Assembly (NCBI GenBank): GCA_050999155.1
Contig: JBPCPM010000035.1
Span: 1-8,321, forward strand
DNA: 8,321 nt
Direction: 5' to 3'
Source of the DNA: JBPCPM01 sp050999155
Lineage (GTDB): Bacteria; Actinomycetota; Thermoleophilia; Solirubrobacterales; 70-9
Positions 1-5,508 of this stretch are shown here, piece by piece. Both the position numbers and the translations under genes were made by a program. The notes under the pieces are model-generated. The model made no database searches, had not been told where the DNA came from, and saw only the letters and a program-made list of their open reading frames with translations. Numbering within the stretch: position 1 is the stretch's first letter; every line of letters starts with the position of its first letter.

Positions 1-149
1 GTGAAGTATCGGCCCGTCGCTGGTCATCTTCACGAGGATCGCGATCACCGCGAGCAGCGGAGACCGCACGGTCCGGATGAGAGGGCGGCGGCGCGGTCGA
101 AATCCCCCTTTAGCGACTGCGACGGGCCGTCGTGGGAAGAGCACTCCAC
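1..149 (-). pseudogene. Polyprenyl-phosphate sugar phosphotransferase, N-terminal piece, apparently frameshifted, continues off the left edge
   Basis: The minus strand at the left edge reads SPLLAVIAILVKMTSDGPIL, which resembles the membrane hairpin and the K-x-x-S-x-G-P segment at the start of bacterial sugar transferases (WbaP/EpsL type). These enzymes move a sugar phosphate onto undecaprenyl phosphate and so start glycan assembly at the inner membrane. The residues that should come just before, an 'LKxxFDxxxAL' stretch, appear in a different reading frame (LKGDFDRAAAL, around 75-110). A one-base frameshift therefore seems to lie near 70-85. A GTG at 147-149 could start the upstream frame. 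No good Shine-Dalgarno was seen. A sequencing error, or a chance match in the upstream frame, would give the same picture. The catalytic part lies outside the window, so activity cannot be judged. Confidence 0.5.
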
Positions 150-292
150 GCTGACCGCGGAAGACCCCCGACATGCCGAGTGCGGCTGCGCACCCCTGAC
201 CTCGAACACCGCGGATCGCGCTCATCTCGCTCGAGGGCGTCGAGGTCGATAAACCCGACCGGGCTCCAAGCCCAGGGCGGGGCGCTCCGCAA

Positions 293-313
293 GCCGCCCG
301 GGCGGCCGCCCGG
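293..313. repeat. Two overlapping perfect GC-rich palindromes
   Basis: Positions 293-306 (GCCGCCCGGGCGGC) and 298-313 (CCGGGCGGCCGCCCGG) are each perfect palindromes and overlap by nine bases. They lie about 60 to 80 bases beyond the stop of the metallophosphoesterase, in the roughly 220 bases between that gene and the sugar transferase remnant. They could fold in the transcript and act as a terminator or mRNA-stabilising structure for the minus-strand operon, but no T-run follows. I see no convincing gene between 150 and 372. Confidence 0.4.
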
Positions 314-372
314 CCGACCTCGCCGGCCGCGGCGCCCCTTCTCGGACGCGCTCTCATGATCCTCTCAGCGAC

Positions 373-1191
373 TTAATCTGCACCGCCGCGCCGGGAACTC
401 CGCCCGGGCACGGTGCGAAGGCTTCTCTTCACGGTTCGGCGAGCCCGACCCGCCCTCGCTCGCCAGCTGTGAGGATCGCGGTGGTAGGAGCGGGGCGGAA
501 GGCCGCGCGCTCGGAGCGCTCGACGGCTAGCGCGGTGGTCGTAGGGCAGCGCTCGGAAATCGGCGCGGCGGCGCTCAAGATCGAGGACGAGATAGCGCGC
601 CAGAACCCGGCGCTCACGAGCCTGCCCGACGCTGCCGGGATTAACCAGGACTCGCTCACCCTGCCCGAGGACAGCCACGTCGCTGCGCGCCGCGAGAAGA
701 TCTCCGCTACGCCTGCCGCGGGCGAGCGGATGGTGGGTGTGTCCCAGGACCAGGACAGTGGCGTCGGGCCGGGTTTCCGCGAGGCGGTCAAGCTCCTCGT
801 CCGCGCGAGCCTGGGTGACGTAGACCCGCGGGTCTTCGAGCGAGCCATGAGTCACCACCACCGGTCCCACCGTCGCCGCGAGAGGGAGCCCTGCCAGAAA
901 GGCCCGTTGGGCGTCGCCGAGCTCGGCGCCCGTCCAGGCGAGGCTCTCGCGCGCGAGTCGCCCGATGCCCTCGGGTGAGAGCCGACCGGACACGATGAGG
1001 TCGTGGTTCCCGGCGACACAGAGGGCTCCCAGCTCGACGATGCGCTCAACACACTCGTTCGGGGTCGCTCCGTAGCCGACGACGTCGCCTGCGCAGACGT
1101 AGGCGTCCACGCGCTCACGCGCGAGCGCGTCGAGGACCGCCTCGAGAGCCGGCAGGTTCGCGTGGATGTCCGAGATAACGCCGAGGCGCAT
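373..1191 (-). CDS. Metallophosphoesterase, YfcE/MJ0936-type calcineurin-like phosphodiesterase
   Basis: A 272-residue protein of the calcineurin-like superfamily, which uses two metal ions to hydrolyse phosphodiesters or phosphomonoesters. Its metal-binding motifs are in order: D8-I-H10, G35-D36, G61-N-H-D64, the H115-G motif and G150-H-T-H-H154. The N184-P-G-S segment is typical of the compact YfcE/MJ0936 subfamily. The fold should end near residue 215. An extra tail of about 53 residues follows, with 17 arginines and one lysine, which could bind nucleic acid or acidic lipid. No signal peptide is seen, so it is probably cytoplasmic. The start is the ATG six bases after the stop of ATP-grasp B, so it is the last gene of that coupled set. 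The substrate is unknown. Members of this family often lie in unrelated operons, so its neighbours are only a weak clue. Confidence 0.9.
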   Translation of the reverse strand: MRLGVISDIHANLPALEAVLDALARERVDAYVCAGDVVGYGATPNECVERIVELGALCVAGNHDLIVSGRLSPEGIGRLARESLAWTGAELGDAQRAFLAGLPLAATVGPVVVTHGSLEDPRVYVTQARADEELDRLAETRPDATVLVLGHTHHPLARGRRSGDLLAARSDVAVLGQGERVLVNPGSVGQARERRVLARYLVLDLERRRADFRALPYDHRASRRALRARGLPPRSYHRDPHSWRARAGRARRTVKRSLRTVPGRSSRRGGAD

Positions 1192-1197
1192 CCCGAC

Positions 1198-2394
1198 TCA
1201 GCGCCACTTGAGCGACGGGACGACGCCACGCGCGCGACGCGACGCCCTAGGCCAGACCCAGCCACGCAGAAACGGCATGGGGTCGTCCCAGGACAAGTTC
1301 GTCTTGGCCTCGCTGGCGAGGGCGAAGCGCAGCCAAACATGCCACGGAATTCCACGCGCCCGAGCCGCGGCGGCGTCGGGCCGAGGCCAGCACCAGCGTA
1401 CCCCGGCGCGCGCTCGGCTCGACGGAGGGCAGGGCCGCCCGGTGAGATCAGCGTGGACGAGGGCCGGGAGGTTGACGCCCGCCAGTGCACCGAGATGCGC
1501 CCATAGGCTGAAGCGAGGATTGACCTCGAGCAGATGAAGCCGGCCGTCGAGGCCGCGCTTGAAATCGAGCTTCGCAACGCCTCTGAGCCCCAGGCGCTCG
1601 ACGATCTCTCGACCGATGGCCGTCACATCCGGCATATCCGTGCTCTCGAGAGCGGTGCTGCGCCCGAACTCGGTCGGGTGAGTGCGGATCTTGCGGCCGG
1701 TGAACTCTCCAGCCACGCGTCCCGCCGCGTCCACGTACACGTGGTAGCTCTCGGTGCGCTGCTCAGGTCCGGGGATAAGCTCCTGGGCCAAGAAGCGCAG
1801 ACGCGTTTCGACCAGCCGGGGCCAGAGCACCCGCAGGGATACCGGCGAGTCAACCCGGAGCACCTTCGCAAAGGAAACGAGCCGATACCAGTCGTGGTTC
1901 CGATAGGGAAGGGGCTTCAGGACAAGAGGGAAGTCCAGGTCGAGGTCTTCCGACGGGTCGTCCGCCTCGGGCGTGAGCTGCTGGGATCGCGGGACGGGCA
2001 AGTCCGCGCGACGCGCCAGTTCAACGAAGCGTTCCTTGTCAAGGAGGTCGTGGACCAGCTCGACCGGCGAGAGCAGGAACCTGAAGGCCTCAGCGAGAGC
2101 CGTCCGGTGCTCGGAGACCAACTCGATGTCGTCGTCGGACTCGTAGAAGAGCGTCGGCGCCTCGGGCTGGGCACGACCGAAGGCCAGCAGGCGATCGACC
2201 AGCGAGTCCCTCTCCGCGTCGATGGCGGCGTGGACGAACCGGGAAAAACGGACGGGATCGCCCGGCCGGGAGACGGTCGCACACGGGATGCCGGCCAGGC
2301 CTAGTGGCCGAACGAGATCGAGGTTTCCGAGGACGCACGCCACCGGCTCCTCGACCCCGGACAGCGCCTGTCGCGCCACCGGCCGAGCGCTCAC
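1198..2394 (-). CDS. ATP-grasp ligase B (carboxylate-amine ligase-like)
   Basis: A 398-residue ATP-grasp protein. This family activates a carboxylate as an acyl phosphate with ATP and joins it to an amine or other nucleophile. The N-terminal domain opens with CVLGNLDLVRPLGLAGIPC, a predicted Rossmann-like strand and loop. The ATP-binding part shows F155-PLVLKP, A203-QEL for the hinge and A274-KLDFKR. The metal-binding motif is L288-LEVNPRFSLW, so E290 and N292 are present. The open frame reaches further upstream, but residues beyond the chosen GTG are arginine/proline-rich shadow sequence and overlap the previous gene. The GTG at 2392-2394 overlaps the upstream TGA as GTGA, which points to translational coupling. 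Its substrates cannot be told from sequence. It resembles predicted ATP-grasp carboligases found in surface-glycan loci and is a diverged paralogue of its upstream neighbour. Confidence 0.85.
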   Translation of the reverse strand: MSARPVARQALSGVEEPVACVLGNLDLVRPLGLAGIPCATVSRPGDPVRFSRFVHAAIDAERDSLVDRLLAFGRAQPEAPTLFYESDDDIELVSEHRTALAEAFRFLLSPVELVHDLLDKERFVELARRADLPVPRSQQLTPEADDPSEDLDLDFPLVLKPLPYRNHDWYRLVSFAKVLRVDSPVSLRVLWPRLVETRLRFLAQELIPGPEQRTESYHVYVDAAGRVAGEFTGRKIRTHPTEFGRSTALESTDMPDVTAIGREIVERLGLRGVAKLDFKRGLDGRLHLLEVNPRFSLWAHLGALAGVNLPALVHADLTGRPCPPSSRARAGVRWCWPRPDAAAARARGIPWHVWLRFALASEAKTNLSWDDPMPFLRGWVWPRASRRARGVVPSLKWR

Positions 2395-3620
2395 GGCATC
2401 ACTCGCCGCGCGCTCGCCGACGGGGCCGCCGCGTCTGGTCTCCGTTGCGGGTCGGGCCGTCGGCTGAGGGCGCTGAGCCGCTTGCGCCGGCGACCGTTGA
2501 GGGCCGTGGCCATGAGGAGAGGTCCGGGCAAGGGATCGTCGGACGCCCACATCGGACCGACGGCCGGTCGAGCGGGCCGCTGAACCAGCCTCTGGGGAGT
2601 GCCGTGGGCCAGGGCGGCGAGGTCGGCCTCGAGCCATCGGTACGTGACTCCGCAGCGGTAGGGACCGGGCGTGGGCACCCGATCGCCGCGTGCCGTGGCG
2701 TGCCAGATCGCGGGCAGGTTGACCCCACAGGCAAGAGGCAGTGCGAGGCCCCCGTAGAACCGGGTGTTCACATCGATGAGAACCGGGCCCCGAGAGCTCG
2801 CGAGGTAGTCCATCTCGGCGAGCCCCCAGTAGCCGCTTTCGCTGAGGAGGCGGGCGGACCGTCGAATTAGGGACTCGTCGGGCGAGACGCTGACCGCCAA
2901 GGCGCTCGATCCCGCCCTGGGCGGCCACGTCCGCCGGGCAACGTGCTGAAAGCTGGCACAGAGTTGTCCCTCTCGCGACACGACGAGGGCGACTGAGAGG
3001 AGCGGACCGCGGATGCGCTCTTGAACGAACAAAGGCGTCTCCGGCTCGATCACGTTGAGCAGCTCTTGGAGCTCCCGCCTCGTCTCGACCACACGCGTCG
3101 ATTTGAGTGCACCGATGGGCTCAACGGACTTCACCGCGCACGGAAGCGAGGGCGGATGGCGCAAAAGCTCAGCGGCTGTACCCTCAGCGACCGTGTGGGG
3201 GGTGCCGAGATTCACCTCCGCGGCGAGGTCGGCGAGGGCCGGCTTGCAGCGGAGTTGCTGGAGCGCCGCGCGGGGGAAGGGAGCATGGACGAGCGGCTCT
3301 GAGGCCTCGGCGTCGAGGATGGCCTCGATCCCTTCCTCGCGGCCCGGGTATGCGAAGAACGGACCGCGCTCGCGCGCGAGGCGCGCCAGCTCGGTGACGA
3401 AACCCCGGCGGTCCGCGACGGGGTCGGGGAGGACGGGGGTGCCCGTGGCATAGCGCGACCAGCGCCCGGCGGAGGTCTGTGTCGGGCCGACGGCGAGGGC
3501 GGCAACCCCGGCGCGACCGAGGCCGCGCAGCCCAGCCACCGAGCTGCGGATATGGACGTCGACGACCAGCGCATCGACAGGCGACCCAGAAACCTCCGGA
3601 GCGGGTTGACCGCGGTTCAC
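2391..3620 (-). CDS. ATP-grasp ligase A (carboxylate-amine ligase-like)
   Basis: A 409-residue ATP-grasp protein, paralogous to the next gene. After an N-terminal domain (V16-DALVVDVHI strand, about residues 14-115) come a K126-PALADLA helix, P160-CAVKS with the ATP-binding lysine, F198-VQERIRG as hinge and G266-LAEMDYL. The metal-binding motif is V280-LIDVNTRFYGG. The usual E-x-N-P-R is therefore D283-x-N285-T-R, a conservative change that may affect metal binding. Both paralogues carry a GVNLP segment just after this motif. The C-terminal 40 residues are rich in arginine, proline and serine. The start is the GTG at 3618-3620, which overlaps the stop of a small upstream ORF as GTGA. The sequence GAGGAG sits only two bases before it, too close for a normal ribosome site, so coupling to the upstream ORF is likely. 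Substrates are unknown. Confidence 0.82.
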   Translation of the reverse strand: MNRGQPAPEVSGSPVDALVVDVHIRSSVAGLRGLGRAGVAALAVGPTQTSAGRWSRYATGTPVLPDPVADRRGFVTELARLARERGPFFAYPGREEGIEAILDAEASEPLVHAPFPRAALQQLRCKPALADLAAEVNLGTPHTVAEGTAAELLRHPPSLPCAVKSVEPIGALKSTRVVETRRELQELLNVIEPETPLFVQERIRGPLLSVALVVSREGQLCASFQHVARRTWPPRAGSSALAVSVSPDESLIRRSARLLSESGYWGLAEMDYLASSRGPVLIDVNTRFYGGLALPLACGVNLPAIWHATARGDRVPTPGPYRCGVTYRWLEADLAALAHGTPQRLVQRPARPAVGPMWASDDPLPGPLLMATALNGRRRKRLSALSRRPDPQRRPDAAAPSASARRVMP

Positions 3621-3703
3621 GGCTCCTCGGCCGAGGCGCGACTCGCCGCGTCGCCAGAGACAGAGGGGTCCGCGTCGAGGGTCGCGATGCCGCGAGCACT
3701 CAT
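3617..3703 (-). CDS. Small ORF of 28 codons, coupled to ATP-grasp A
   Basis: This ORF begins with MSARGIATLDADPSVSG and ends in an acidic, alanine/serine-rich tail (EEP at the C-terminus). Its ATG overlaps the TGA of the preceding 17-codon ORF (ATGA), and its TGA overlaps the GTG of ATP-grasp A (GTGA). Third codon positions are mostly G or C, as in the neighbouring real genes. It matches no family I recognise. It could be a precursor peptide for the ATP-grasp enzymes, a small helper protein, or the end of a frameshifted 45-residue protein that starts at 3753. The same frame stays open upstream to an ATG at 3817, giving 66 residues, but codon use is poor in that added part. Confidence 0.4.
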   Translation of the reverse strand: MSARGIATLDADPSVSGDAASRASAEEP

Positions 3704-3753
3704 CGGCCCGCGCTCGCCCGCCCCCCAGTCGACAGGTAGGCATCGAAGACCAT
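3700..3753 (-). CDS. Mini-ORF of 17 codons with a strong ribosome site (MVFDAYLSTGGRASAGR)
   Basis: An ATG at 3751-3753 lies nine bases after a GGAGG core, the best start signal in this part of the window. The 17 codons have G or C in 14 third positions, more than the competing frame over the same bases. Its stop overlaps the ATG of the 28-codon ORF. I do not recognise the peptide. It may be a translated leader peptide, a precursor peptide for the downstream ATP-grasp ligases, or the true start of a longer small protein interrupted by an indel in the run of six G residues in its middle. A CATAAAT stretch at 3794-3800 could serve as a -10 element, but no convincing -35 accompanies it. Confidence 0.4.
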   Translation of the reverse strand: MVFDAYLSTGGRASAGR

Positions 3754-3761
3754 GCTGCACT

Positions 3762-3767
3762 ACCTCC
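3762..3767 (-). promoter_or_regulatory. Shine-Dalgarno sequence GGAGGT for the mini-ORF
   Basis: On the minus strand GGAGGT is followed after a short spacer by the ATG at 3751-3753, nine bases from the end of GGAGG. It is the only strong ribosome site at the head of the mini-ORF/ATP-grasp/phosphoesterase series. The downstream genes of that series appear to rely on stop-start overlaps, so this site may set entry of ribosomes into the whole cassette. Confidence 0.5.
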
Positions 3768-3826
3768 AGCTGGAACCAGGCGGCGCTGCGCGGATTTATG
3801 GGCAAGGCGCCCCGCATGAGAACCTA

Positions 3827-4009
3827 CTATGACACGCCGTCGGAGAAGAGAAGCTCGAAGCTGCCGTCGAACCGCTGCGCGCGCATGGCCCCGACCGTGT
3901 CGCGGATATGGTCGCCCTCGTCGAGCACCGGCACGAGCACGCTCACGTCGACACGTTCCCGGCCATCGAATGACCGCGTCTCTTGATGGCTCCCTGCAGC
4001 CTGGGTCAT
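3827..4009 (-). pseudogene. Glycosyltransferase family 2, N-terminal fragment (minus strand)
   Basis: Sixty codons from an ATG at 4007-4009 end in two consecutive TAG stops (3824-3829). Residues VDVSVLVPVLDEGDHIRDTV, followed by a strand ending LLFSDGVS, are the first beta-alpha-beta unit of a GT-A glycosyltransferase. The intact homologue at 6807-7892 has LVTVVIPARNEE and VLVVDGCS in the same places. The fragment stops exactly where the nucleotide-sugar site would continue with S-T-D. No ribosome site precedes the ATG, and the bases upstream belong to the oppositely oriented C-terminal fragment, so the natural start may have been lost. It cannot be a functional transferase as it stands. See the plus-strand fragment beginning at about 4003. 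Confidence 0.7.
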
Positions 4010-4683
4010 GGCGGGAAAGCACGGGGGTGTTCTGCGGCGTCTGGCATCGCGACACGGTGCTTCGCTACGGAGGCTGGGACGAAAGGTGGCCTTCGAACGA
4101 GGACTCCGAGATGGCGGCCCGGTTCCTACACGAGGGCAACATCCTGGTTTGCGTGCCCGCCATGGGAGCCCGGTACGTCCCGCGCGCCTCGCTGCGGGCC
4201 CTCGCACGTCAGTACCGGCGGTACGGGCTCTACCGGGCCAGCACCGCTCGGCAGCATCCCGAGAGCCTCAGGCGCTCGCACCTCCTTTCGCCCGCGCTCA
4301 TAATCACCGCCGCCGCGGCCGTGAAGGCACCGGGGGTCGTGCGCAGAGAGTCACGTGCGGCGCTGTCCGTGTACGGGGCGGTCGTGCTCGCGGTGAGCCT
4401 CAAGGCGGGCGCCCGTGGCAGCCGTCCAGAAGCGATGCTCACGCCGGCGGTCTTCGTAACCATGAACGGCGCACACGGACTCGGCTTCCTGCAGGGATTC
4501 ATACCGTTCGGCGTCCCCTGGGCGGCCTTCCTTCGCTCCGCCGGACTCTCATGCATGGCCGAGTCGAAATCAACGACTCGCACTGCCCGTCTAGGCACCC
4601 TCGCTGACCGGCGGATGTTGACCCGCGGACATGGGCCTGCTGGTCCTCAGCGTCCACGGCCCGACTCGGGCCTGGCACGGTAG
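4003..4683 (+). pseudogene. Glycosyltransferase family 2, C-terminal fragment (plus strand)
   Basis: Similarity to the intact homologue at 6807-7892 begins near STGVFCGVWHRDTV. It covers GGWDERWPSNEDSEMAARFL (the homologue has GGWDERLAVNQDFEFDRRL) and then ALARQYRRYGLYRA, equivalent to the Q-x-x-R-Y-G acceptor/catalytic motif. Hydrophobic segments follow, including ALIITAAAAV, AVVLAVSL and the GAHGLGFLQG membrane-proximal motif. The first half of the enzyme, including the metal-binding D-x-D, is absent here. The in-frame DNA upstream of about 4003 is antisense to the N-terminal fragment. The last 40 codons (from about 4553) drop in third-position GC and may be a shifted or eroded end. An ATG at 3970 could give a truncated product. 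The gene ends three bases before the methyltransferase GTG. Confidence 0.75.
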
Positions 4684-4686
4684 GCT

Positions 4687-5508
4687 GTGGCCTTGGCCAG
4701 GGCCTCGACGGATCGACGACGACCAGCCAGGCAGCGCGGTGCCAGCGCACTGCGACGTCTCGTTGATGCCAATCGGGTTCTGTCAAAGCGCCTGCGCTCC
4801 CATCTGCCACAAGCCGTGGACGACCCGAGAAAGGCCTATAGCGCAGTCGTAGCCACTCACATGAACGAGCCGCGCGACGCGGCGGTCGTCGTGGACGTCG
4901 GCGGCGGTAAGAGGTGCGACTTCGCGGGCCTGAGGGCGCCGGGTAGGGACATCAGGATCGTCGCCGTCGATATCGCGCCGGAACAGCTCGAACACAACGA
5001 TGACGTCGACGAGAAGCGCGTCGCCGACGTGACGAAGGGTCTGCCGTTCGGCGACGAGGAGGCCGATGTGATCGCCTCCCGCTCGGTCCTTGAGCACCTC
5101 CGCGACATCGAGGCCTTCGTGATGGAGGCCAATCGTGTACTCAAGCCCGGCGGGTACTTCATTCACCTCCTCCCCTCGAAGTTCTCACCCGTTTCGATCG
5201 CCAACCAGCTGCTCCCGAATGCGGCCGCCAAGGCGATTTTGCATTTCGCTATCCCCGGGAGCCGGGGCAAGCTGGGGTTCCCCGCGTTCTACGACAGATG
5301 CTACCCGTCCGCGATGGAGCGGGTCCTCGTCGGGAACGGACTTGAGGTCGAGGCGATGCACCTCGGGTTCCACCAGCGGGACTACTTCGACTTCGCTTTT
5401 CCGCTCTTCGCCGTGAATTCACTTTATGAGCTCATCGTCTTTAGCCTCGGGCTACGCGACCTATGCGCCGTCATGCTGATCGTCGCGCGGAAGCCCTCGG
5501 CCGACTGA
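4687..5508 (+). CDS. Class I SAM-dependent methyltransferase (type 11 family)
   Basis: A 273-residue protein with a Rossmann methyltransferase core. Motif I is V67-VVDVGGGKRCDF and the acidic residue at the end of strand 2 is D95 (IVAVDIAPEQL). Strand 4 reads V128-IASRSVLEHL and the post-motif reads R150-VLKPGGYFIH. It should transfer a methyl group from S-adenosylmethionine, probably to a sugar or lipid-linked intermediate given the neighbours, but the acceptor is unknown. A hydrophobic C-terminal stretch (residues 237-266) could sit against the membrane. The GTG start is three bases after the glycosyltransferase fragment's stop. Its ribosome site is weak (GGTAGG, two bases away), and codons up to about residue 55 are poorer in G/C than the rest, so the exact start is uncertain. 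Its last 38 bases overlap the convergent kinase-like gene. Confidence 0.88.
   Translation: MALARASTDRRRPARQRGASALRRLVDANRVLSKRLRSHLPQAVDDPRKAYSAVVATHMNEPRDAAVVVDVGGGKRCDFAGLRAPGRDIRIVAVDIAPEQLEHNDDVDEKRVADVTKGLPFGDEEADVIASRSVLEHLRDIEAFVMEANRVLKPGGYFIHLLPSKFSPVSIANQLLPNAAAKAILHFAIPGSRGKLGFPAFYDRCYPSAMERVLVGNGLEVEAMHLGFHQRDYFDFAFPLFAVNSLYELIVFSLGLRDLCAVMLIVARKPSAD

Noticed and set aside
1..252. Plus-strand ORF of 83 codons from the first base
   Set aside because: It has histidine/arginine-rich shadow composition and is antisense to the sugar transferase remnant, which has recognisable motifs.
1534..2304. Plus-strand open frame of 256 codons
   Set aside because: It lies antisense to ATP-grasp B, whose motifs are clear, and shows no family features of its own.
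2395..2928. Upstream extension of ATP-grasp B (178 codons)
   Set aside because: It is arginine/proline-rich and overlaps ATP-grasp A in another frame. The GTG in the GTGA overlap is a better start.
3617..3817. Single 66-codon ORF in place of the two mini-ORFs
   Set aside because: Its first half uses many A/T-ending codons and its start signal is weaker than GGAGGT at 3762-3767. It is kept only as an alternative.
3754..3834. Plus-strand ORF of 26 codons starting MLHYLQLEPGGAARIYGQ
   Set aside because: It has no ribosome site and sits antisense to the leader of the mini-ORF cassette. Nothing links it to a family.
3621..4055. Upstream extension of ATP-grasp A (145 codons)
   Set aside because: The frame passes antisense and out of frame through the glycosyltransferase fragment and mini-ORFs, with no ATP-grasp features. 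The GTG at 3618-3620 is preferred.
4618..4623. TTGACC as a -35 element for the methyltransferase
   Set aside because: No -10-like hexamer is found at 16-19 bases downstream.
4631..4852. Plus-strand ORF of 73 codons beginning MGLLVLSVHG
   Set aside because: It overlaps the methyltransferase start in another frame and has no domain or conserved motif that I can see.
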